This document shows positions 36,760-47,900 of a stretch of DNA of 64,000 nt, piece after piece. The DNA is from Tulasnella sp. 424. Lineage: Eukaryota; Basidiomycota; Agaricomycetes; Cantharellales; Tulasnellaceae. The stretch lies in assembly GCA_019633425.1 (NCBI GenBank), contig WSUB01000034.1:124001-188000 (forward strand). The letters run 5' to 3'. Every line of letters starts with the position of its first letter. The stretch's first letter is position 1. The position numbers were made by a program, and so were the translations under genes. A model generated the notes under the pieces. The model ran no database searches. It had not been told where the DNA came from and saw nothing but the letters and a program-made list of their open reading frames with translations.

Positions 36760-37394
36760 CAAAGTGACCTTCGGATAGGAGTCGAAGTGTCTTCCGGTGT
36801 TCTCGGGTGCCTTGGCTGCGGCTGCGTATGAGGCACGACATGGGAGCAGGTCAGCAAGACCAAACGAAAACCACCCCGGGCGCTTGTACGGGGAATGACG
36901 AATTCTGTATCGTTCGTACCTTTCTGACTAGGAGGGCTGCTTCAGCAGTAATAGAGAAGGGTAATTGGATAATGGGGACAAGAGGGGTAGAGTCAGGCGG
37001 TGAGGGACGTTCGCTGGAGAAAACGTGGTGGTCCCGACTTACGTACACGCCTGCCATGTTCACCGTTTTCGAAGTGGTCCCACCTGAACCACAAATACCC
37101 AAGACAGTCTTCAAACCGGATTGAGCAGAGATACTCTCTCTTCGGCGCTGTCTCTATTGGTCAGACTGGCTCCAGCGTGAGCTCCACTTCTCCCTGTCGC
37201 AGAGCCTGATTACTGCACAGCCCATCCCTTGGCCTTTCTTCACCTCGACGTGAGCGTACGTCTATAAAGTCGATTTATCCCACATGCCTCCGCACGGAAT
37301 CTAGGACGAACAGTTCAGATTGCCGTTGCTGCAGCATCAGCCTCAACGCTGAGGAGCGGGCGCAGGATCGCATTGAAGAACCCGCCATCTAGGT
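36760..37394. other. 5' flank of copy C, no gene seen
   Basis: Conserved with 50897-51559 upstream of copy D along most of its length (for example CACAGCCCATCCCTTGGCCT at 37216 versus CACAGTCCATCCCTTGGCCT at 51378). It probably carries the minus-strand promoter of the NLR gene and the 3' flank of remnant Y. Confidence 0.45.
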
Positions 37395-38089
37395 TTAAAG
37401 CTCAACAAGAACAAAAGACGCGCAATGGATTTCTCCGTCTCTAGAGCGATAGAGATATCGATACCATTTGCTGGGCACTGTTTGGACATCGTCTCGCTTT
37501 GCGTCTGAACTGCGTTCTTGTGTTTCCTCCCCTGCATCCTCAGGAGCAGCGGCATTAAGCGTCCTATTCCGAAGGGAAAGTCTCCAGTCAAGTCGAATGT
37601 CGGGGGAGTTCTGAGAGATATCCTGATAAATGGTGGCTTGAAAACGGTTCGGAGAGACGCGACCACTTTGCTCAAAGACAACACCAAGGGAACTTGCGTG
37701 CAAGGCTTGCATAACGCACTCGGTAGACAGTGACACGAGGTTTCACCTAAATGAAGGAGAACAAGGAGAAAGACCCTTTACCTTGCCGCTTCAAAACCCC
37801 CTCGACTGTCTTGACCCGCAGTCCGGTCCTTTGAGGATCAGACAACGTATGCGACGCCGAGATAGAAGACGTTACGTATATGCCGTCAGATACTCCCAGG
37901 GAATGTTATTTGAGGCTGGCGGAGGTGAGATGACGATTATATAACCTGGCTGTAAGGGAGCTCGTCCAGAGTGAAGGGGTTGGATCGCATCGAGCTCTGC
38001 AGGGATGTCGGTTCTTTGATACTCGGAGAATGCGTCCAATCAGTTGATTGATGAAACTGAGCCGATATTAAGTCCCTGATGCCCTTCAT
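37395..38089 (-). pseudogene. Unrecognised minus-strand gene Y, first copy
   Basis: The candidate start is ATG at 38089 (MKGIRDLISAQFHQS). A second piece reads LGVSDGIYVTSSISASHTLS and DPQRTGLRVKTVEGVLKRQ (near 37900-37780), followed by a plausible GT-AG intron. A third, open from 37712, ends KWYRYLYRSRDGEIHCASFV and stops at 37395. The frame does not carry cleanly across the last junction, so it is probably decayed. The middle piece recalls a C2-type beta-sandwich, but weakly. A second, more damaged copy lies at 51560-52094. It is divergent from lipin L7. Confidence 0.4.
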
Positions 38090-38214
38090 AAGCACCGGGA
38101 ATATCGAAGGCGTTGAGGCGAGGCGTGCCGGATGGGAGGCTCCAGGATACGAACCGTGGGATGACGAGAGGCCAACTTGAACCTTTGCGCAACCGTGACG
38201 CAGTTCAAGTTGCC

Positions 38215-40240
38215 GACAACCCGCACCCGCAAGTCCGCCCTCCCATCTAATACCTCAACTCTCGCGAGCGCAATCGACTTAATAAGATTAATTTGCGTCA
38301 ACGAGCCCCATGGAAATGTTCTCTCCATTCTATATACGACTCTGGAAGGTCCTCCGACTTGGCGAAACGGCCGTCTGCGTTCTCGGCAGTGGCTGACCAA
38401 TCTCGTATTGAACAAAGATCGTAAAAGCCCGGAACCGATTCTTTATTGTTTGGAGGTTTATGCTTGGTTTCTCTGGAGGAACTGATGAAGAGTGCCTTGT
38501 TACGTGGTCTGTCCCTTTTTTACACCATCGAGTAGGTCGTGTTACAACCATAGCTCGGTCCTTATTCACATCAACGACGTTACTAATAGTTTAACTACTT
38601 CTCATAGGATCCGAGCGGTGACCGTGAGAGTAGTGATGAAGCTCAGTGCCGACACGAGGCAGCAGCGGGGTCTCAAATACTAACCCGGAAGCCGCTTCCG
38701 ATGCATGCACGACCGTTGACGCAGTACTCTACTTGTCGAAGGTTATACCCGTTCCGGGAGGTTTTCTTTTGTGGGCATTCAACAGTATGTGGGCACTCAC
38801 TTGGATTGTCTTCTGTAGGCGGGCTGCGAACGAACCGACCTTTCTCGACTCCAGAGAGCACCTCACCATCCAGCCCGCTTTCACAACAGGAGAGCACATA
38901 GCATCACCTTCACTCCAAAGCTCGGCAGTAATCCTAGCACTGCGCACTTTTTCCGGCGACCTGCATGACCTTAACCCGGACCGAATCTATACTTCCAAAA
39001 CTACCGACCCGGCCTGCTGCTCGAATCTCTCCTCTCAACGAAATCAAGACCACCTTATCCGCTATGCCCAACTTCGCGACACTTGCGACTACCAACCTCC
39101 CGATACCGCGCTCTGCCTCGTAAAAGCAAGCCGGAAGTCACCTCCACGACGTGACCGTGGGGTGTGTCGCCCAGCAGCGGGTGGAGTCGAAAGGGGCTGC
39201 GGGACATTTTTGGAGGAAGAAGGTGCTATGCATGGGCTGGGTATCCTACACAGAACGTGCTGGAGAGGAGTCATAAGATGTTGGCCAGACACCGGATCTC
39301 GCCGTTCAGCACGGGCAGGCAAGCCCATCCAGCTCCCGCCGTGTGCTGGTCCCCTCAACGACAGTACTTCGGAAGGCCCCCCTCTATCCCACGAGAAGTC
39401 GGCGAATCTCTCGGCTCACCCCTTTATCCGCTTCACTGGCCGCCGGGTTCTACCTTTCCCAGAGGGTTAAAACACTGGGGCTCGCGGTGGACCCGCCTTT
39501 CCATTTGCCTAAGTTACAAGACCGACTCGGAATGCGGAGGGACTGTTGACGTCGCCTCTGTCACTGGGAACGGGGGGGGGGGGCGTTCTCCGCGAGACCG
39601 ACGTTCAAGCTTTACATGAAGTTTGATCAGGTCGTCAATGCGGGGTCCTAGTCACTTTGGGCAATCGGTTACAACCACGGAAGTCGTCGCCGAGGATGAT
39701 GCCGCAAAAACCCAACCTTTCTTTCAGCGATATCCAAAGACGACAAGTCATCAGCCTTCGGTCAAAGGTGGCCAACTTGGATTCATGGAACTGGGTGGTG
39801 GAGTCGGATTCGAACGGGGTGGAACAACAGCAGGTGGCGACTGCGACTTCGAGCCCGATAGAAGTCCCGGCCGTTGGGAGACCGCCATTCATCGTCTTCT
39901 GTGCGCGCTCCAGCTGACTTTGGTAAACTGCTGGAGAGCTTTGGACGCTGATCGATGTTTGGACCTGGATGGTTTTGTAGGATACGCGTGATGATCCGAC
40001 GTCGAGTTCCTCGACGTGTACCTCTTTCCAGAGACCGATCAAGCATTCATCGATGTCCCTCCTCTATCTATCACTTCACGTCCAAGAGCTCCTTCCTAAC
40101 CGCAACAATTATAAGTCGACCATTGGATTGCAGAAAGAAGTTGATAGGACTACGTTCTTGTCGACTGCCACTCGACGCATCGCGTATCGCCACGGTTTCT
40201 GTCAGGCGAAGACGATAGGAATGGGTCCAGTGATATCTAT
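38215..40240 (+). pseudogene. Type II lipin remnant L7
   Basis: Aligned blocks shared with L2 and L9: an N-terminal segment (TCGCGAGCGCAATCGACTTA near 38265, matching lipin SGAIDVIV), a middle with GTCACTTTGGGCAATCGGTT (about 39652, the lipin SHLGQSVTT motif) and GTCATCAGCCTTCGGTCAAA (about 39746), and the beginning of LNS2 (about 40115-40200, TTCTTGTCGACTGCCAC). Many stops and frameshifts, and no DIDGT. Confidence 0.55.
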
Positions 40241-40249
40241 TGCACTTTA

Positions 40250-40930
40250 AAAAGTACCTTTCTCTATACCCCTTTCTTCCACCTCGTTGATCGCTGGCAG
40301 GTGGCTGTCGGATGCGTTGGGGTATCTCAACCACACCGGACGAATTGGGGAGCGGCGAGGGCATATCGCAATGAACGTCTTCTCCGCAGATTCTATGCTA
40401 TATGAGGGATGATTACGAGATATGGTCGGAGTGTGGGATGTATGGGATGTAAGAATTTGACGAGAGGGATCAGAGGTGTTGGGGGGCAGGTCGTCGGGGA
40501 GTGTATCGTTCCAGAACACTGAAACAAGTTGTCCATAATTTGGGATGGACGCAATCACGTTTTAAAGTGTTATGCAAGAGAGATAGTGTATGCGGGACTG
40601 AGGAAGTCGGGCATGTCGGAGGGGTCATGATCAGGACCCCCGGGGCCCTCCGGGTGCGGATCGAGTTGGACAACCGGTCGACAAGTACCTCCCATGTGTG
40701 AACGACATACTCCATCATACAAAGAAAACAAAGCTGCAGTACTTTATCGAATAACTACATATTGATGTACAAAGTCAAGTAGTCGCGCATCTTACTCACA
40801 ATCCAAAACGTCGGAAGCCATACAGGCACCTCCTCCGACTCCCAAATCGCTGTCCCTCCTTCAGCTTTCGTTGAGTGAAGCAGCGCCATCAAAGCGTCCA
40901 GGGTCTGCTCGGGATGGGAACTCCGTGCGT
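40250..40930 (-). pseudogene. Unrecognised minus-strand gene remnant X, second copy
   Basis: Two open pieces: one near 40920-40762 ending YLTLYINM and stop, and one at 40718-40470 (LVDRLSNSIRTRRAPGVL, KLWTTCFSVLERYTPRRPAP). The latter matches the copy at 54150-54482 (SNPFRTRRTARNF). Family unknown. It overlaps the end of the lipin remnant region on the other strand. Confidence 0.35.
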
Positions 40931-41119
40931 GGACTATGAGTGCCGGGACTGAAGCGGAGGCATTTTCGCGTCTATTGAACTGGGGAATGTGACGTCACGT
41001 CAGACACGAAAGGTAATGTCACGGTCGTCAGACGAAATCGCAACATCCATTGCCCTTCCCCGCTTCATGCCCACTCGCATCGGACACCGCTTCACTCACT
41101 CTCACTTATAGTTCAGCAA
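40931..41119. promoter_or_regulatory. Lipin L8 promoter region with perfect CRE palindrome
   Basis: GTGACGTCAC lies at 40989-40998, followed by GTCAGACACGAAAGGTAATG, in the same layout as upstream of L6, and then the shared CGAAATCGCAACATCCATTG. Confidence 0.5.
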
Positions 41120-44100
41120 ACACTTCTCTCATGCACATGCGCAATGGACGTTGTACAAGCAGAACGCATCGGATGAGGCTGCCCTAGTTCGTTCCATCCG
41201 ACTCGGCACATGACAGGTCCCCCGTCCATGCGACAAGGCCGTCAGACTCTTCGCCAAACCGCACACCAACTCCTTATTCGATCAAACTTGGGGACGTGGG
41301 GACGGGCCCTGTGTCTTCGAAACCGAGGAGGACACTCCGGAGGAGCTTATGATGAGTTCCATATTGGTGCCAAACTCAGGTCAGTCGCTCCCCTGTGACT
41401 TGCCCAGACCACGATCCTGCACCCATGGGCTAGTCCCTATCCACACTTGGGAACGCTACTGACACTATGACTGCCCCTCCGAAGTACACAGTGTCGAAAA
41501 GAGAGCTGCCGTGACGCTCAGTGCCAGAGCAAGACCGCTGGACGTTTCATCCTGGAGCTAATTCCGACGAATACAGAACGCCGACCGCAGCATCCTCACG
41601 TTCAAATGTCAGTCAGGTCCGGAAATCTTCCATTGGGGTGTAGCGAATGCTCTTTTCGCTCGCGCTCTAGAAGGGGAGCAATGAAGGATCCGACGTTCCT
41701 CGATGGCATCTCAACACCAAGCCTCACTCCCGCTCCAAGAAGCACGTCGCATCGCCGAAGCCCGGTGAAGATGATACTACGCCCGCGAACTTTGATTCTC
41801 AATCTCAATCCCCTCAACAATCCCAACCGGTACACCAGACGAAAAGACGCAAACCTCCCTCAGCAAAGCCAAGACCATTTTGACCGTCCGCGCCGAGGCT
41901 TGCGAAAACCGTCATAGCCAACGCCCCCAACACCGCAATAGACCCAAGCGAAGAAAGCGAGGGACCATCTCCATGATGTGAAGGTGGGGTTGTCGCCCAG
42001 CTACAGGGCCGACGGCGAGTCGAAGAACGCGCGCGGAGGCTTTGGATGAGGAAGCCGCTCAGCCGCCGGAAGTCGTTTATGGGAAGGACATCGCGTTGGA
42101 TATGGCTGGGTATCATAATGCCGAAGCTACCGGAGACGATTCGGACGAGGTCGGCAAGACACCAGAGCATTCACGCCAAAGAACTCTCCACACTCGCAAC
42201 TAGACCGCGAATCCTCTCAACCGTCCCCTTCGTCCTCCGCACCACCCTCGACATGCCATTTACCGGTACTGGAGACGAGATGCCCTTACGTTCGGGGCGG
42301 TTCGGCCCTGTCCGGATGCTCAAGTTACGATTCCGAATGCGAGGGGAAGTGTCGACGTCGCTGCCGGATCACACGTGGGTGTATGGGGAGCATTTCCGAC
42401 GAAGTCGCCTGCAAGACCGACTTTCAAGCCGCTTGTGAAGAATGATGCGGTCGTTAATGTGGGGCCTATTCACCTCGGGCAATCGGTTACAACTACAGAG
42501 GACGTCGCCGAGGTTGAGGCCTGCGGGGGTCAAAGCTCTATCTACGTCCGAGGACAACAAAGTCATCGTCTACCTTCGGTCAAGGTGGTCAACTCTTCCC
42601 GGACGAGGACCGAACGAGATTTGTTCTGGTTCAGCATCGAGGGCAAAATTTCTCTTTCCAATTGCCCTTGTGCGACAATGATGAAGGGCGGAGGAGGTTT
42701 GATGATTTGGAGAGCGCGATGTGGTTTGATGATGAAAAGGCGGAGTATGCGAGGCTGTTGGCTGATCCGGATGTTGCTGCGAGTGAGCAGTTGGTTATCA
42801 AGTGGGGGATGTTAGGTACGAAAGTTGAATTCCGCTTCAGGGATAGAGGGGGCACTAATCAGCGTTTGTTATTTTGTTGGGTATAGAGTCACCACTCGAC
42901 AAGATAATTCTCCCCCTATGGCGGCTTTACTTCACTGGAGGCACAACATGAAACCTTCTCCTGAACATCAACCGCGTCCGCCATTACCTTCCAGCGCATC
43001 CGATCCATAACATACATCACCACCTCCAAGTCCGAGTTTACCACCTGCTACATAATGCTACGATGACCGTGAGGGAGAAGAGGAATCCAGGGACGAGTTG
43101 GGCTAGGTGGTGGAGTCGGAGTCGCAGGGTTGAGCAGCAGCAGGGGCAGCAAGTTCCGATGACGGCAGCGGGGGAGGGAGCGTTAGGAGTACCAGCGGAA
43201 GTGGGAGTTGGGAGACCGGCTCTGACGCCTACTGCGAGCGCTCTTGTGGACTTGGTGAGATGACCGAGTCCACTGGTTGGGGGGGGCGATGGATGTTAAC
43301 TGCAAAAAACTGTCTGTCGCCGTAGGATATGCCTGAAGCTGCAGCACCGAGTTCTCCGCCTATGGGTCCCTCCAAGACCGCTCCGGCAGCCATCAACGTT
43401 CCTTCGCCATCCTCCGCTTCTCGTCCGACAAGTCCTCCGCCAACGACGATGACTACGCCACCAACCAAGCCGATTCGACGAGGGATTACCTGCAGGGAAT
43501 CAAGCCGAATAACTATCCACTGCCCGAAGGACCAGTGATCATGGGTCCTAACCGGTTGGTGGCGTCTTTACATCGGTGAGTCCCCTCGCGATGATCTACG
43601 AAATCGAGTGTTGCTGAAAAGGATTTTATGGTATACAAAGAGGTTATCATGCGCAAGCCGGAAGTGTTCAAGATGCCTTGCTAGTGGGGTATTCAACGTC
43701 TCTTTGAACTACAGCGTAAAGGGCCTTTCTATGTCGGGGTTGGGAATCGAATCACGGATGCGCTTTCGTATCGGACCGTCAACGTCCCTAGTGCGAGGGA
43801 TTTCACGATCGATTCGAGTGGAGAGGTCAATATGGAGCTTTTGGAGTTGATGGGGTATAAATCTTCGTAAGTATAATATTTGACAGACGATGCCCGAGGT
43901 GTAAACGATGCTGACAACCCTCTTTTCGTCCGTTTTTCGCTTCAAGGTACATCCACATGACCGACCTGGTGGATCAGATGTTCCCTCCCGTGCACAAGAA
44001 GTGGGCCACAGAGTTCACCGACTTCAATTATTGGCGAGACCCGTTGCCCGACGTCGACTTGCCACATTTGGATCCTCCTTCTTCGCCGGCTCTCGGCGCT

Positions 44101-44520
44101 GTTTCAGACACGTCCGTTACAAGGCGTCTCAACCGGTTACGCAACTTTAGTCTACGACCATCAAGCTCGACTCCTACTGCGGCTGCCCCTGCGAATTCAA
44201 TTGCACGTAATGGGAGAAAGGAAGTCTCTCTCCAAGTCCGTTGGTCAGGTCGGTCGTGTCTGGTGATCGGAGTTCGACACTGGTGGGTTCGGCGTCGGAG
44301 CGCGAGGAGCACCACCGACATGCGAGATGGAAATTGAGCTTTGATAGCATACTGGGGTCGTTACCGGGGTCGGAATACGGAGGGAGTGAAGGCGAGGAAG
44401 GCGGTGAGGGGGATGAAGAGGACGAGGGTGATGACGATGGGGAAGACGGTGAACATGGCTGGGTTGAGGAAGTTCTGGACAACAATATGTTGGAGGAGAT
44501 GGCGAATGTACCGTTTTCTG
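41120..44520 (+). pseudogene. Lipin pseudogene L8, type I, lacks the catalytic motif
   Basis: N-Lip is heavily degraded (41140-41380). The middle runs 41650-42815 in shifting frames. An exon with PEAAAPSSPPMGPSKTAPAA (43329 on) leads toward LNS2. A deletion joins PPTK directly to sequence for the DSTRDYLQGIK region (about 43467), so DIDGT is gone. A TAG interrupts KMPC at about 43681. The C-terminal exon (43957-44337, YIHMTDLVDQMFPPVHKKWA, NYWRDPLPDVDLP) and the acidic tail are fairly preserved, but the stop equivalent to L10's is lost. Convergent with NLR copy D. Confidence 0.75.
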
Positions 44521-44929
44521 CAGGACCCTTTTCCAGTTTCGGCTGTGGAGAGGTGTGGAGGGGTCTATTGCTTTATCAGTGCGTTCACTTCATTTTGGAA
44601 ATCCTTGCATGTCGTTTCCTTCGTTTTCATCTCTGGTACTAGCATATTGCTTGCACGCATCCACGTATTATGTATCATATGATTATCCACATTTGACGAA
44701 CAAAACCGTGACAACCCCGTTGATAACCACAAATCAAACAATAAGTGGTATCCTCAAAAGTAATAAATACCCTATTTTGATGAGATGAGATCTACACCGC
44801 GAGCATTCCACTGATTCATGTATGTGTTCCAAGTGTACCATTCCCTCCTGAAGGCATGTGCAGAACCCATGACCCGTCACAAGGCCTTCACGTTGGAACG
44901 CGTCACATATGGAGCATGCAAGGACTTCA
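44521..44929. other. Convergent spacer L8/NLR copy D, no gene
   Basis: Lipin 3' UTR block near 44630-44690, then unique sequence up to the NLR stop. Confidence 0.5.
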
Positions 44930-47900
44930 TTAAAGCTTGAGCGCATGCGAGACATCGAACATGGAAAGCGTCCCTTGGGAAACGATGACAAGGGTTCTGT
45001 GAGAAAGGAGTATCGTCGGATGTCGTCCGACCCAGTACTGAGAGGGAAGCCAGATCAAGGGAGAATAGGATAGTTTCACCCAGTGACCATCAAAGTTTGG
45101 AATATGGTATGCAGGTCTCGGGGGTCCCCCTGGTTCTAAAAAAGAGATGATCAGCTGCGAGGAAACAATCAGCAGTATTCAAGAATGCAGTAAACATACT
45201 AGCACAGTGAGAAATGAGGTTGAACGATATCATAGAGATGTCACCTGTCACGGGCTGGCCCAAAGGTCTCCCGGTCTGAGCATCCCACAATCGAATCGTG
45301 TGGTCCTCAGATCCGGATGCCAGGACCCTGCCGTCCGGCGAGAACGCAACGGAGCGAACAAAGTCATTGTGGCCTGTGAGTGGCTGGCCCAAAGGCGTCC
45401 CCGTCTGAGCGTCCCAAAATCGAATCGTGCGGTCGTTGGATCCGGATGCCAGAACCCTGCCGTCGGGCGAAAATGCCACAGAGCGAACCCGGTAATTGTG
45501 GCCCGTGAGTGGCTGGCCCAAAGGCGTCCCAGTCTGAGCATCCCACAATTGAATCGTGCGTTCGTTGAATGCGGAGGCCAGAACCCTGCTATCTGGCGAG
45601 AACGCAACGGAGCGAACCCACTGATTGTGGCCTGTGAGTGGCTGGCCCAAAGGCGTCCCGGTCTGAGCATCCCACAATTGAATCGTGCCGTCGGTGACTC
45701 CGGATGCCAGAACCCTGCTGTCTGGCGAGAACGCAACAGAGCGAACATAGTCATTGTTGCCTGGGAGTGGCTGGCCCAAAGACGTCCCGGTCTGAGCGTC
45801 CCACAATCGAATGGTGCAGTCGTCGGATCCGGATGCCAGGACCCTGCCGTCGGGCGAGAACGCAACAGAGCGAACCCAGTCATTGTGGCCTGTGAGTGGC
45901 TGTCCCAAAGGCGTCCCGGTCTGAGCATCCCACAATTGAATCGTGCCGTCCAAGGATCCGGATGCCAGAACCCTGCCGTCTGGCGAGAACGCAACGGAAA
46001 GGACCCTGTCGTTGCGGCCTGGGAGTGACTGGCCAAATGGAGTCCCGGTTTGAGCATCCCACAATCGAATCGTGCTGTCGGAGGATCCGGACGCCAGAAC
46101 CTTGCCGTCTGGCGAGAACGCAACGGAGCAAACCGACTGATTATGGCCCGTGAGCGGCTGGCCCAAAGGCGTCCCGGTCTGAGCATCCCACAATCGAATC
46201 GTGCGGTCGTCGGATCCGGATGCCAGGACCCTGCCGTCTGGCGAGAATGCAACAGAACGAACCCAGCCATTGTGGTCTGTGAGTGGCTGGCTCAAAGGGG
46301 TCCCGGTCTGAGCGTCCCATAATCGAATCGTGCGGTCTTCGGATCCGGATGCCAGAACCCTGCCATCCGGCGAGAATGCAACGGAGCGAACCCAGTCATC
46401 GTGGCCTGTGAGTGGCTGACCCAAAGACGTCCCGGTTTGAGCATCCCACAATTGAATCGTGCCGTCCGAGGATCCGGATGCCAGAGCCCTGCCGTCCGGC
46501 GAGAATGCAACGGAGCGAACATCGTCATTGTGGCCTGTGAGTGGCTGGCCCAAAGGTGTCCCCGTCTGAGCATCCCACAATCGAACCGTGCGGTCTTCGG
46601 ACCCGGATGCCAGAGCCCTGCCGTCTGACGAGAACGCAACGGAGCGAATAGAGTCATTGTGGCCTGTGAGTGGCAGGCCCAAAGGCGTCCCAGTCTGAGC
46701 ATCCCACAATCGAATCGTGCGGTCGTCGGATCCGGATGCCAGGACCCTGCCATCTGGCGAGAACGCAACGGAGCGAACATAGTGATTGTGGCCTGTGAAT
46801 GGCTGGCCCAACGGCGTCCCGGTCTGGGCATCCCACAATTGAATCGTGCGGTCGTCGGATCCGGATGCCACAACAGCACCATCCGGCGAAAATGCAATTG
46901 TGTGCACATCAGCACCAACGGCTCGGGTCCAGAGGTTAGCTGGCCACGTTAAAGGCTGGACCGCACGCAGAGTTCGAATTTTGGCCTGCCTTCCGTAGCA
47001 CTCCCATAGCTGCGTCTTCTGAGGACAGTGCGCAAGCGCCGAAGCATAAATATGCAGTGCTCCAAAGGAGATTGGCTCTAAGAAGGCGGCGATGAACCGC
47101 TGGGCATCATTCCACAATATGGCCAGCAGCTTGGAATCAAAAATTGCCCTGTCGTGGGATCGCTATGACCGTGTATTCAGCACGCCGGCCCGTGAAATTC
47201 AGAAATGCAATCCGAGAGATAGACTCACCGAGAGCCAAGAGTACACGCGTTTTGCAATAACAATTGCCTCAGTAGCAGCTCCAATTAGACTCATCACCTC
47301 AATCCAATACAGGAGCTTTTCCTTGCTGAATGTTTCGAAATCCGCTTGTTGGTCATGGGGACCCTTTGTGACCAGCGTAGACCACTCCGCCCCTTCCGTG
47401 AGGTGAAGGGACCAAGCTCGGCTGCAATAACGAAGGGTTGCAGACACCTCCTGTTCTATAACATCCTGAACCTCCGAGTTTGGCTTCGACCGGTCTGGCA
47501 GGTTACGCGTATCTTCCTTGAGGCATCGAACCATTCTGCTAAGGCATAGGCCCGCAAGCCGTTCATGGCGATGACGTACGTCGATGTAGTAGACCCGTTC
47601 CTTGCATCGTTCCTCATTAACAAGAAAGTCACGGATTGAGGTATGCATGAGGTGCATAGGTTCTGTGGGTGAAGTGGGGATGAGCAGGAGGGAATTGAGG
47701 TCCACAAGAATGTCTTGGCGTAGATACTCGATCACACCCTCTTGATCAACCCCTCCGAAGATGCTGTTGTCACCATAGAGTGCAGCGATGACTTCAAGGG
47801 AGACAGCGTACGGCGCGACAGCCAGGGTTCCTAGAATAGAGCATAGAAGCTCCTGCCTCGCTGGGTCTAGCCTGACGATATTGAACGCCTTTGAGATGAT

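Noticed and set aside
30994..36762. Two separate genes: a stand-alone kinase and a stand-alone NACHT-WD40
   Set aside because: In C and D the intervening exons splice in frame with GT-AG borders and no stop, and exon lengths are conserved between copies.
4260..46890. Regular direct repeats that might suggest a CRISPR array or satellite
   Set aside because: Units are 129 bp, contiguous without spacers, and encode in-frame WD40 blades in a eukaryotic gene.
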